This document shows positions 9,535 to 20,699 of a DNA stretch of 64,000 bases, one piece after another. Made by a program: the position numbers and the translations under genes. Source of the stretch: Nectonema munidae. Taxonomy: Eukaryota; Nematomorpha; Nectonematoida; Nectonematidae. Where the stretch lies: assembly GCA_030549495.1 (NCBI GenBank), contig JAUIRK010000372.1:124001-188000 (forward strand), in the 5' to 3' direction. Numbering within the stretch: the stretch's first letter is position 1; each line of letters opens with the position of its first letter. The notes beneath the pieces are model-generated. The model saw only the letters and a list, made by a program, of their open reading frames with translations, was not told the origin of the DNA and ran no database searches.

Positions 9535-11505
9535 TTTAAATGAAAATTCTTAGATGTTCGTTTTTCTTTACAAGGGAAGGGCATTTATCGAAATTATATT
9601 GGTGATTTTCTCCACAGTTTATGCATTTAAAATCAGTCTTCCTACACGTTTCAGATGCATGGCCTAGTTTGGAACATTTAAGACAAGATGGTTTTGTAGC
9701 ACGGCAAAATTGATCAAGATGACCAAGTTTGCCACATTTATTGCACAGTTTTGGCTTTCTAAAAGATACTCTAATAGGGACAGAATTATAACCGGAAAAA
9801 TTATAGAGGTATTAGCTAAGATAGAAGCAACTTGAGGATTGTTAGGTTTTATAATTGCGAGTTTGTATTTTGAATTTTTAGTTTGAATTACCCTAATCAA
9901 CTTGACACCGCCCAGCCTAGGAATATTGTAGTTAAAGGGGTCTAACTATTCGACGCGAGCTGATTTAACGCGAGCTGGACTAATCAGCCGCCATATAAAC
10001 AGTTGAGTAAAAATTAATTAAAATAAAAAAAGTTCAAATTTTTTAATAATGTAAATTTTATCCAATTTATTTTCCATTTAATTTATTCTTTTTTATTTTT
10101 TATCAATAATATTAATATCAACTTATTATAATGTCCAAAAGTTTCAAAATGTTGAGTATCAAAGATCGTTTAAATTTAACACATTAAAGGGGCAAAAAGA
10201 AAATGAAATGACATCTAAAAAAAATCTAACTTTATATTTAAAAGAATAGAAAAAACAAACGCAGACAAAACTGTTTCTTTTAGTTTTGTTAAAGATCCTT
10301 TTCCATATAAAAAAATAAACAATTTAATTTCAATTTTGTATGTCCTATAAATAGTTTGTAATATATTTTTTCATTGAAAATAATGAAAATCAATTGTGAA
10401 GCGGAAGAGACAAATATTTTTTCATGATAGACTTTTTTTAGTTTTAAACAAGACAACCTTTGAGAAAATAATCTAAATCTTTGAATTGAATCACCAATAA
10501 AAGTTTTACTTTCATATCAAACTTTCTGCTTCAGAGAGATAAATTGGAAATGAATATATTATTTTTAGCTTTAAAAAAATTTAGATTATGACAAATCTTA
10601 GAATCTCAAATTCGTAGAAAAAATTCCTAAAATACAAAAATTATATCACCCTAGGGATCTGAACAATTGCTTTTCTAGGCCTTCTCACTTTAAAAACAAT
10701 AACTAACTTGAAAAAACAAAAACTTAATAATAAAACCAATACGATACAAAAATCAAATAAATTAAAAAAAACAATTCAGTAGATTTCCATTTAAATTTTA
10801 TCTTACTTTAGTTAGACGAAATGCTCGCGTTAAATAGTCAAAAAATGGCGATTTCTAGGGAAAAGTATAGGCTCGCGTTTAATATTTAGACCGTAGTTAC
10901 AGTAATTCAAAGTATTCATTATGCCATCATTATTTAAGTCATTCGGGATAGATTTCATAATAAATCTGGGTTTAAATTCAGAATTTCCCAAAACTGTATT
11001 TACTTTCTAGAAAAGAAGTTGCTTGAGATTTTTGTGTAGGAATTTCTTGGCTGACAATAGCAGCAGAAGAGTTTATTCTAATTACATTTACAGAAATTTT
11101 ATTTTCACATGGGTTTAAATTATTGCAAATTTCTTTTTTGAAAGCAACAGCCTGCACTCTATTAGGTTTTTCGTATGAAACTTTAATTCTGACTGTATTA
11201 GGGTTTACAATTTCAGTCTTGAGTGCATGGTAAGAAAGAGCATCAGAATAGCTTAATTTTTTAAAACTTAAATTTTTAATGAGTCTAGATTGGGCTTTAA
11301 TTTTATCGTTCATTTGTTGAAAAATCATTTTTTTGACTTGTTCAAAGATATTATCAACAAAACAGTCAATGTTCTTATTACAATTATCAAATATATTATG
11401 AGCATTTGATTTTATATTGTCAAGTTCAGTAAAAATATTAGAAAAATAATGAACATTCAATACGCTTCCCGTGGGGGGGGGGTCAATAGTATCATCTAAA
11501 TCCAT
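9535..11505 (-). pseudogene. LINE B ORF1 (zinc-knuckle RNA-binding protein), split by an insertion
   Basis: The N-terminal half is the 175-codon frame 11505-10978 starting MDLDDTIDPPPTGSVLNVHY, with a coiled-coil-like region (FEQVKKMIFQQMNDKIKAQS). The C-terminal part lies beyond the inserted MITE: YNIPRLGGVKLIRVIQ near 9920-9880, then CCHC zinc knuckles at about 9750-9590 (CNKCGKLGHLDQFC, CLKCSKLGHASETC, then CINCGENHQYNFDKC). ORF1 proteins of this type bind element RNA. Apart from the MITE, frame changes lie near 9780 and between 10978 and 10900. Confidence 0.8.
9935..10892. mobile_element. Non-autonomous DNA transposon (MITE-like) inside LINE B ORF1
   Basis: A 958-bp AT-rich insertion with related inverted ends: left GGGGTCTAACTATTCGACGC, right (minus strand) GGTCTAAATATTAAACGCG. 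The motif ACGCGAGC occurs twice near each end, inverted. The insertion is flanked by GTAGTTA at 9928-9934 and 10893-10899, a 7-bp target duplication (the eighth base differs). If one GTAGTTA is removed, the LINE B ORF1 frame reads continuously across the site (NYCNYNIPR), which confirms the boundaries. No protein is encoded. A 7-8 bp duplication would fit hAT or P-like elements, but the ends match no family I can name. Confidence 0.8.
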
Positions 11506-11746
11506 AAATAAAATAAAATGATTAAGAGGATAGGTTCAACTAGTAGGTAGGTAGGTATGGAGATTTCTAAGCACTTTCCAGCTGGAGCTGATATGCTTGC
11601 AAGTCTGCTGGAATTTAGTCTTCAAAGTGTAAATTAGTCTTTGTGGGTCTTTCTAAAATAGAAAGGAAAATTTGGAAGATTTTCATGGCTGTAGACACTA
11701 GACTGTGGTGTAGAATGTATGGGTTAGTGATGATAATGGCTTATTG

Positions 11747-12786
11747 TTATTGGATATTTGAGGGAGGAATGAGTGTTTGGTTTGCAGAAAGTATTGGTTC
11801 GAGTGTGGTTATGAGAAGAGAGAGATGTTTGATGAGTAATGGGTGTTGTAAAAGATCATGTAGAGAGGAAGGAATATCTTTAAAAAAATAGCGGCTTTTT
11901 TCAAGGAGTTGGTGTCGGTGAGAATGAAAAATTGGACAATAAAGGAGAATATGTATAGGTGTTTCAATGTACGAACAGCTGAAACGACAGAAAGGGTTTG
12001 AGTGAAGTTTGAATTTGAAGAAGTAGGCATTACAAGGGCAATGGGATGAGAGCCAGCCAATGATGTTTCGAGGGAGTGAGTGAAAGTGTTTGTTTAAAAT
12101 GAGTTGTGATAATGGCATAGATGTCGGAAGTGATGTGATGGTTGAGTCAATAGATTGTTGCCACTGCAGTAGTGTAGAGTTAGTTATAGTGTTTGTAAAT
12201 GTGGAGATGGGTAGAGAAAATAGGGGTAGGATCTGTGAATCGGAGATTTTTGATTTTGCAACGTAATCGACGAAGTAATTTTCGAAACAGCTGGAATGAG
12301 CTGGGCACCAGACGATTTTTAATTCAAAGTGATTAGATAGGTGAATAAGTTTGCTTGCTAAACTATAAGTTGAATGTGAGATTTTGTTTTCAAGTTTTAG
12401 GTCATTTATTAAATTTTGCGAGTCTGTGAAAAAAGTGATATATTTGAAGGAGGTAGAAAAGGAAGTTAGGTTATTAAGGAGAATGTTGCAGGATAGTAAC
12501 ACTGCATGAATTTCTGTTTCGTGTGCAGTGATTTCTGGATCTAGTTTTGTGTGCTGGATTAGGAATGGTTTTTTGTGTTTTGTAGGAAGAATGCGCATGT
12601 AGCTGAAGAGCGGTGTTGTGATTTGGAACCGTCAGGGAAAATTGAAAGCGAACTGATAGTATTTGTTGTACGTTGGTGAGCTATAGAGTTTAGGGCAAGA
12701 TATCTATGGTGACAGATGTTAGTGGTGTAATGAGGAGGAGAAGAACAAGGGTGGATGAGCTCAATTGGGTGATTTAATGGTAGCAC
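11747..12786 (-). pseudogene. LINE C RNase H domain and C-terminal Cys/His motif
   Basis: Frames 12786-12559 and 12598-11747 show an RNase H with recognisable active-site positions: SIFPDGSKSQ (first Asp), EITAHETEIHAVLLSC (Glu), YITFFTDSQNLINDL (second Asp) and LKIVWCPAHSSCFENYFVDY (last block). A Cys/His tail follows, with FCRFSCSYIETPIHILLYCP. The second frame is 283 codons long and uninterrupted. One frame change separates the first Asp from the rest. This is the best-preserved RNase H in the window. Confidence 0.85.
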
Positions 12787-12837
12787 TTGATAAGATGTTT
12801 TGTTAGGAGCAAACTTAATTAATAAGGAATTGTAGTA

Positions 12838-14535
12838 CTACAGTGATTGGGATGTTTGTGTTGTGTATAGGTTGGTGAAAGGATGTGGTGGAAGTGTAGA
12901 GCAGAATGTTATAAGGTAATTTTTAAGAAGCGTTTTCTTTAGATTGAGATGTAGGGGTAGCGTGTTAGTGAATAATTCAAGTTTTGTAGTTGGTGTAGTG
13001 TGATAGGCATTGGTGATAGAAAGGAGACACAGGCGATGAATTTTGTTAAGATGAGTAAGGGATGACTGATGTCTCAACTCTGAGCCCCATGAAAGAACTC
13101 TATATTTGAGGACAGGGAAAATGAGACTTTTATAAATGAACTTTGTGATTTTTGGGGAAAGTCCCCATTTGTAAAAATTCCTTTTTTATGGGAGAAAAGG
13201 GTTTTGACTAATTTTTGTGAGGTGCTTTTGAAATGAGTAGAGAATTTTAAGTTGAGTTGGAAAGTGAGCCCAAGATATTTTACTTGGTTCTGTGGATCTA
13301 ATTTGTTTGTTGTGTTAAGTTGTAAGGGTAAAGGTTTGATTCTTTTACGTATGAAATGAATTAAGTAGCATTTATTAGGGTTAAAGGAAATTTTGTATTG
13401 TTGCGCTTTGAATTGAATTTGATTTAGTAAGGAAGCAGATTGTTTAAGATTTTTGTTTTGCTCAGAACTAGAAAAAGAGAAAAGAAGGTCGTCGGAATAT
13501 CCTTGAGAAAAGTCAGAGTTATTGTTGATAAAAGCAAGAAGGGGGTTGATGAGTATTAACCAAAGTAGGTCAGATAAGCTGCCACCTTGAGGAGTAGAGA
13601 GAGAGATCTAGCGAATATATGAGTTGTTGTTTTCAGTTAGAATTAGAATGCGATGGTTGAGGTAATTGTGTATGAACTTTATCATGTATGTGGGGTAGGT
13701 GTTATCTATGAGGTTGTTAATGATAGCTGGGTTCCAGGCAGTGTTAAAAGCATTTTCGATATCTAGGAATAAATTTGAGGCTATTTTATTATTTTTAGTG
13801 CAGATTCGAGGTAAAGCGTGAGGCGAGAAAGTGCTATTTCTGAGTTTTTGTTGGGAAGATAGGCAAATTGGTTAGCGTGAATGAGTCGATTTTTTAAGCT
13901 ATAATGTAGCAGTCTCTTCCTGAGAATTTTCTCTAAAATTTTGCCTATTGTCGGTAAAAGAGATATGGGGCGCCAATTTTTTATGTTATTGAGATCTCGA
14001 TTGGGTTTAGGAATCAAGATTAATTTGCTAATTTACGAGATATTGTGAAAGTAGCCTAGTCTTAAGCAACTGTTGAATAATTGAAGTATGTGGGGATAGA
14101 TAATATGGTATGCTTTGCGAACGTTATTCATGGATATGTGGTCGTAGCTGCATGCTAGTTTGGGTTTAAAGGAGTTTACGGCGTTGCTGAGTTCTGTAAT
14201 GGTGATTCGTGGAAAATCAAAGGTGTTGCTATTGCGTAGATATGATTGAGTTTTAAGTCTTATGAAGGAATTGTGAATGTTGTCGGTTATTAGTGAATCG
14301 GATGGAAAAAGTGAAGTAAGAAAGGAGGGGTTCAAGTGTGATGTTTCAGTGTTGTTTGCTCGAAGTATATGGGGAGGTAAGGGAGATGAGGATTTTTTAT
14401 TAGTGATTTTATGAATAGTGCTTCAGGGGTTGGAAGGAGTTTGAGTGGTGAATTTTTTCTAGGCTTGTTTTTTAGCTTTATTGATCTCTTTTTTGTATAA
14501 GTTTTTAAGTAGGAAGTGATGTTGAATGTTATCAT
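12838..14535 (-). pseudogene. LINE C linker and reverse transcriptase
   Basis: Landmarks in order on the minus strand: AVNSFKPKLACSYDHISMNN (14335-14033), then MIPKPNRDLNNIKNWRPISL and NQFAYLPNKNSEIALSRL (14017-13781), the LDIENAFNTAWNPAIINNLI block (first catalytic Asp, near 13760), LSTPQGGSLSDLLW, and FSQGYSDDLLFSFSSSEQN (catalytic YSDD, near 13490), followed by QVKYLGLTFQLNLKFSTHF. The order matches a complete non-LTR RT. At least three stops or frame changes interrupt it, for example around 14025, 13605 and 13080. Confidence 0.85.
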
Positions 14536-15488
14536 AAGTGTTTATTTTTCTTATAAGTTTTAATGAACGTTTGAGTTGGTGTTTTAGATTGTTTAAGTAG
14601 GAGTTCCAGAAATAAGCGTTTTTGAGTTTTGGAAATGGGCTGTTAGGAGTGGAAGAGAGAATAGAAGTTGAAATTGTTTTGTTAAGGAATAAAGCTGATT
14701 TCTCTAGTTCTGATGTTGTATTGGTTTTCATTTCGGTATTGTATAGTTTGGATTGTAGGGTTTTTAGGAAAGCTGTCCAGAAAATGTGTTTGTCAATGGG
14801 GTGGTTGTGTTGGATCTTTTTGTGTACATTAAGATTGGCTTGGAAAGATATAAACGAGTGGTCTGAAGCTGAGGGTGTATCACAAATCTTCCAATTTTTT
14901 ATGATTTTAATGGTTTCATTTGAGATAATGGTAATGTCATTGTGGGATTGATATATTTTATCTAGGTGTTTTCGTTGAAAAGTTGGTGATGTGTTAGAAT
15001 CAGCTATAGTGAGGTTATGGGCAGAAAGGAAATTGAGGGTTTGCAAACCACGAAGATTTTGTTTTGTATTCCATAAATATAAGCGTGCATTTAGGTCTGT
15101 AGAAATAATGAGGAAAAAACTTTTGTTAATGTGGTTTTTTATTTGGGTTAATACGTTATCAAAACGATAGGGAATGAGATGTAAAGAAGAGGGTTGTGAG
15201 TAAAGAGAACAGAAGATTAGTGGCGTAGTGGATAAGAGTGAAGATGTAGTTAGAGTTAGAGAATTGGTATAATGGTGTATTTAGAATGGATGTTTTTATT
15301 ATGATGCAAGCGGAATAATCGTCTAAAGGGGGTATGTGTATGAGTTTGTATTGGTCAAGCAGGTGAGGCATACGTGTGTAGGGTTCTTTGATAGATATTA
15401 CATCGTATTGTTGGGAAAGAATTATATTAATAAGGTTATCCCATGCGGTTTTAGAATTATTTAAATTGATGTGCAGAAAATTTAACAT
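14459..15488 (-). pseudogene. LINE C ORF2 endonuclease domain (interrupted)
   Basis: ORF2 starts at 15488 with MLNFLHINLNNSKTAWDNLI, followed by DVISIKEPYTR (metal-binding Glu). The frame is disrupted near 15180-15050 and resumes at 15046 with NLTIADSNTSPTF and ICDTPSASDHSFISFQANLN, which carries the SDH motif. The rest of the frame is a basic linker. The start codon was chosen because it overlaps the ORF1 stop, as in many LINEs. Confidence 0.8.
15482..15488 (-). promoter_or_regulatory. ORF1 stop / ORF2 start overlap of LINE C (ATGTTAA)
   Basis: On the minus strand the seven bases ATGTTAA hold the ORF2 start codon and, in the other frame, the ORF1 stop TAA. Such stop-start overlaps are known in several LINEs to allow ORF2 translation by termination and reinitiation. 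Here this is inferred from the layout alone. Confidence 0.6.
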
Positions 15489-16694
15489 GTGTTATTATCT
15501 ATAGTTTTAATGTGTTGCGCTAGAATTGAGTTACTGTGATTGATATAAAAACTGCATGTTTTAGATGTTGCAATATGCGGTAGTTTGCAATTGATACATG
15601 TGGTCTTGGTTGAGTTGTTTGAGAGTGTACAAGATGTTAGTAAATGTCCTCGATTGCCGCAGTGTGCGCAGTTTGGGGATGAGGCATTACATTTTTGTTT
15701 CAAGTGGCCATATTTAAGGCAATTTTCACATTGTTTTGTTCTGGGTTTAAAAAGATTTAGGGTTAACAATTTATATCCTAGGAATACTTTTGGTTGATTG
15801 CGGAGATATTAGAAATAGTTGAGGATTGTTTGGCTCAATTAGTACAGTGTAGGAGAAGGTTCCTTCCTTGCCTAGTTGAATAGGGTTTACTAATTTTCCC
15901 ATACTTTTGAGGTTTTCGTTTAGTTCTTCTAATGTGGCTGTAAGATCATTAATATTAATGTCTTTAGGTATACCTCTTAGAATAAATTTGGGTATTGGAG
16001 TGGGTATGTCACAAACGTTGACGCCGTTTTTTAAGAGGGAGGATTTAGCTGCTGCTTTTTGTTGTGAATTTTTAAATTGAAAGTATATGGTGCCTGTATG
16101 TGAGGATCTGGTTTTAGTGATAGAGAGGGAGTTATTTTTGGGGTGAGACTTTTTACCCAAATACAAATATACCCAAATACCAAGACCTTTAATAACTTGT
16201 TGGCGGTAAATAGCTTTTTCTTTCTGAGATATGATATTGTTGGGTGGCGAGATTTTTAGAGTAAGGTTAGGTTCTAGATGTTTTTTGATCAAGGGGGTGT
16301 TGGTACTTTTCGTATTGGGTGTAGATGTTGGGGCTAGTATTGTTTTTTGTTGGGAGGACGATACTGGTAAGGATTTATTACTAGCGTTAGCATAAGATTC
16401 TTGTAATGTTGTTGTTTCTAATATAGGACTTTCAAAAGTTTTAATGTAATGTAAAGCTATATTTTATTTGAGATCATTGAACAAAATTTGGTCACTTGGG
16501 GAGAGAGAGGTTTTAGCAATAAAATCACTGAATAGATTATTCAAAGTTTCGGTCGTTTTGTTCGGTTGATCGGATTTCGAGCGTGCCCTTAAATAAATAA
16601 ATAATAAAAATAAAATAAGTAGATAAATTAAATATGTATAAATAAAACTAAAGTAGCTTAACAGGTTTAAGAAAAAAGCCAGATTGAAAAACAA
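15482..16694 (-). pseudogene. LINE C ORF1 (zinc-knuckle RNA-binding protein)
   Basis: The frame 16292-15771 (173 codons) has an RNA-binding-like core (PKFILRGIPKDININDL, LEELNENLKSMGKLVNPIQL), and the frame 15769-15482 carries three zinc knuckles: CENCLKYGHLKQKC, CAHCGNRGHLLTSC and CINCKLPHIATSKTC. An upstream frame ending at 16464 (LFSDFIAKTSLSPSDQILF) is probably its N-terminal part, separated by one stop. A frame change lies near 15770. The protein would coat element RNA. The exact start codon is uncertain. Confidence 0.8.
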
Positions 16695-16763
16695 TTAGCT
16701 GACATTTTTTTTAAAGATGAAATGATAATGATAAAGATGAACAAGTAAAAATTATTATTTCAA

Positions 16764-16982
16764 GGGGCGTGAGCAAGGTTGGTTAGATAATGGGTTTCCA
16801 TACTTGAGTTCAATCCCGATGAAGCCAACTTTCTTCATAGTTCGATACAAGCGACACAATTGTGCCTTCTCGATTAAAATACTCCACAGTACCTTTACCA
16901 TAATTGAAACAAAGTGAAAAAACTAGGTTGGGATCGTTGGTCTGGGTTCACTTTCTGTTCGTGGTTATCTTTACCATCTGTT
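16764..16982 (+). repeat. tRNA-derived SINE, copy 1
   Basis: The head reads GGGGCGTGAGCAAGGTTGG then TTAGATAATGG, which resembles a tRNA A box (GCTCAGTTGGTTAGAG), and about 30 bp later TGAGTTCAATCCCG resembles a B box (GGTTCGAATCC). The same head recurs at 23349 (plus) and at 24672 (minus). Internal pol III promoters of this kind drive SINEs. The 3' end is set only loosely; it abuts the inverted-repeat element at 16983. Confidence 0.6.
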
Positions 16983-18805
16983 CAGTTATGGAAGATTATT
17001 CTTCACTAAAAAAAATTAAAACATGGCTTATTGAATTTTTGTACTTTTTTATTTTCTAATAGACAAATTATAATATAATTTTTTTTATTTAAAAAAAGTT
17101 TTAGCTAAAGTGTGTAATTTTTAGTGCTTGATAATCGACATTTAAATTCAATTAACTAGCTCTAACGAAGAACAATTTTTAATTACTTTTCAAAAAAAGT
17201 TTATCATAAAATTTTTTTCTGTTTTGCATAAAAATATTACATTCACTTAGTCAGTGCAAAGTTTATGCTCGTGTACAAACATCAGTCTGTATTTGTTAAG
17301 TTATTTCAATACAAATTCTACATATTTTTAATTTTTTTAAAAGAAAGTTTTAATCACTTACGAATGTACAATTGAAATAGTTATCAACCAATGTCCTGGT
17401 AACGCAAATTAACCATGATATAAATATTAGTTTATATGTGCTTTTCATATAACAAATTCACATGAATTTCACAATCATAAATATTTTCACATTTTAAATA
17501 AAAATAAGATAAACAATTATAACACTTTATAGATTTCCTTTCTATAATAAATAACTTTACAATTTTCACATGAAAGATTCATTTGTATCTAAATTAAAAA
17601 AATATGTAAAATAACATTATTTTAAATTTATTGAACAGCCAAAGATAAATATAGTTAATGCCATTATAGAAATATCACTAACTAATTAATTAATTAACGC
17701 ACCAACTATAATTATTTTTAGTTTAATTTATATACGTTTTTTAAAAGAACAGGTTTTATTTTTGATTAACTTCAGACGAAAAAAATTAACGAATCCTTTG
17801 GTTATAATCAGCCACTGAATTATTTAAAAGCAGATGCATAAAATTTTTTTCATAACATAATTTTTATAAAATAAAATTTGTTTCTTTTGATAAAAGAAAA
17901 TTTCAAAAGTTAATGAAATGAATATAAACTATTCCGATCTTTTAGCTTTATTTCATTCTATTTAGTTTAAAACGTTGATAAATATCATATTATGTTTAAT
18001 TTATTTGAAAAAATAAGTTTTGTAAAAGTTTTGAGATCTTGGTTTATTTTAAATTTTCAACTAATATAAAAGGTAAAAAAATATTTTTTATTCTGAATAG
18101 TTAAAAAATATTAAAATACATTGCATTATTTCTAATTTTTTTAAAATACTTCAAGATTGTTTATTTCGGCAAAAAATGACACCCAAAAATATAGATACGA
18201 ATCAATAGAGTATTAGTTATAATAAATATATGGGTTTCGTGAATTTGTTAAATCAGTATATACTTCAGACCGATTTTCAATAAGGTTTTATGGCTAAATT
18301 ATGATTGGATTAAATCCAATTATGGTGGAGAATAAGATTATACTAAACCAAATCTTATAAATCCTTAGCCACTCTTTGTGAAAATTTAATTTAGACAAAA
18401 ATCACTTAATATTGAGAACAATATAAAATGGCGTGGACGACAATGCAAAGCACACACAGAAATTTGAAAGATATTAGCTTAGCAATATCTAGCAATTAGC
18501 TTAGATATTAAATATTTCAAAAAATAATACCGTGTTTAGATTTGTAAATTCATTATATTTTTATTGTATTTCAACTCTCAATTGTTTGTGTCAAAACTTA
18601 CATTTATGTCACGTTAATTGTTAACATCGACAAATAAATTTTCCAAAGTTTTATATTAATTCCTTGCCCTTGTCGTAGATGATAACTTATTGAATTATCT
18701 GAATTTTACAATAAAAAATCTACGCTGGTAAAAATAGAAGTAGCTTGCATCGAATAGATTTTATTAATTGTCGGTATCTAAGGGATGAATAATCTTCCAT
18801 ACCTG
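16983..18805. mobile_element. AT-rich non-coding element bounded by inverted repeats
   Basis: The left end CAGTTATGGAAGATTATTC (from 16983) matches, inverted, the right end ending at 18805 (minus-strand CAGGTATGGAAGATTATTC), 18 of 19 positions. Ends beginning CAG suggest a hAT-like non-autonomous element of about 1.8 kb. No convincing 8-bp duplication flanks it, so the boundaries or the superfamily may be wrong. The interior is AT-rich with no coding potential. Confidence 0.45.
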
Positions 18806-20690
18806 GACAATGGGAAAAATTATTACAATCGGTATTCGATAGTTGTCTCAAAAGAAAATCTCTTATTTTTTTATTGATATTAACAACATATTTTGAAGTT
18901 ATTAGGAAAAAAACTTATAAATATAATTTAAAACGTCAATATATATTAATTAATCTAAAGGAGAAACTTTATTAGGTTTTGGCATTGTTAAACGCCTATA
19001 TATTAACAACAAAGAAAAAATTATCTCTTTATTTTCTATAAATTATTTCCTTATATTATCTATCACAATTTTACGAATTTTGAAAATTTTATCATAAAAA
19101 AATTCCAACAAAAATTGTTTAATGTTTAAAATTTTATTTAAAATAAAAATATTGTTAAATCATAGTTAATCTGTTCGTTACATCAATTAAATTATTTATT
19201 CACTAACCAATATAATGTTAGAAAATAGAAAATAAGGTCATGAAATTTAGAAATGATAAATGAGTTATAATCACAACAAATATTATTAGATAAGAAAAAA
19301 GATAGTATTTATTATTAAAAGTTAATTTGAAAGCCTTACTAATTTTGAAATTCCGATTATAAACGAAGGAGCATTTAAATTTTAGTTGAATTGTTAAGTT
19401 TGTATAAAAATGCCTGAAAAAATCAAAAAATTAAAAAAAAACATTAAAAATTGAGTGTTGGCACAAATTAGTAACGCCCAATCTAATAAGTTGTTTGAAT
19501 CCATTTTAAAAAGTAAAAATATATGATTATAAAATTTATATTGAGAGTGTATGTCTATTTATCAAAGTATGTTTGAAGAAGGGAACTTTGTAAACTCGTG
19601 AATGATGGGAACCTTTTTGATTTACTTTTTTTGAAAGTCATAACCAATAATAAAAGAATAGTTCTGTTTAAAGTTTCTGCCAAAATATACCCCTTTTTGA
19701 AAAAGGAAGATTTTACATTTTATTTTATGATGCAAAGGATTAAATCAAGACCTTTTTTCTCTCATAAACAATATCTAGTCAAGGTTCTGCTTCCTACCCT
19801 TTAAAAATGTTTCTTCATTTCTCAAATGTTACAATTGTTCCTCAAAAATTGGAAATAACAAATCACTCAGCTATGAGTTATATCTGGCCACCATTATTAA
19901 ATAGTTGGAAATTGATTTCATTAAACCATATTTTTTGAAATAATTATAAATAATTTTAAAAGTTCCCAAATTTTTTTTTAAATGATATTCCTCATAAAAT
20001 TTACAAAGTTAATATAGTTTGAATATACAATCATTAAATAGCAAGTTTGACGAATTAAATATTTTCATTTATTCTTTTTACCAGTGCCTTTATCGTTAAT
20101 ATGCCTCTAAGAGACCTGGTGCGGTTATCCTAGAAGAAACTTTTTAATAGGTTGGTATATATGTATAGATTTGCCGAAACAAGCCTTACTTCATATAAAC
20201 CTAGTGTTTTATATTAGAAAAGGAATTAAATTTCGATTCCTGGGCGAACAGTTCCATGAAAATTGTTTTAAGTATCAATCAATTCTTTTAGAATTACTAA
20301 ATTATAAAAATATAATTGTACAGAACATGTATAGAGACTTCCCTCGTATAATACTAAATATGTAAATTTTTTTGATAGTTTACTTTTACGGGGTGATTTC
20401 AAATTGTGATCTCTTTAAGCTGAGAAATCCTGTTATTCAAAAATTCCATATTATCATTTCTAATTCTTTAATGCCAGCGATTACTTTGCCAACCCGACTG
20501 GCTACGAATATATTTATTGATATTTTTCATTAGCAACGATATTGTATTATACAAATGCCTTAACTGAATGAAACATTTCTGAGACCACTTGCCTATTTTG
20601 TTATGATTCAATGTTTCTAATAAGAACTATGAAGGCGAATCACCAATAAGCAGTCGGCTAGAGAATAACTATGAAAAATGTGATATCAAT
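18806..20690. other. AT-rich stretch, no feature recognised
   Basis: About 1.9 kb of AT-rich sequence with short, low-complexity open frames (19598-19804, 20171-20365) that resemble no known protein. I see no repeat structure or promoter signal here that I can support. Confidence 0.4.
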
Positions 20691-20699
20691 GAATTCGCC

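Larger units (their letters stand above)
6838..11505 (-). mobile_element. LINE B: non-LTR retrotransposon with RNase H, internally deleted and split by a MITE
   Basis: Minus-strand element: ORF1 with zinc knuckles (11505 to about 9535), then ORF2 remnants with endonuclease end (9297-8701), linker (8710-8590), RT from the YSDD motif onward (8570-7455) and RNase H plus Cys/His tail (7406-6838). This order (ORF1 knuckles, EN, RT, RNase H) is that of the I-like group of LINEs. Part of the N-terminal endonuclease and most of the RT fingers and palm are missing. A separate element (9935-10892) splits ORF1. LINE B sits head to tail between LINE A and LINE C on the same strand. The 3' end, past the stop near 6838, contains A/T-rich runs. 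Confidence 0.85.
11642..16694 (-). mobile_element. LINE C: near full-length non-LTR retrotransposon with RNase H
   Basis: Minus-strand element with the same order as LINE B: ORF1 with three zinc knuckles (about 16694-15482), ORF2 endonuclease (15488 to about 14900), linker, RT (about 14335-12850) and RNase H with Cys/His tail (12786-11747). It is the most complete of the three LINEs, but still broken by several stops and frame shifts in the EN, the linker and the RT. ORF1 and ORF2 overlap by seven bases. The sequence from 11642 to 11747 may be its 3' UTR, running directly into the 5' leader of LINE B. Confidence 0.85.
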
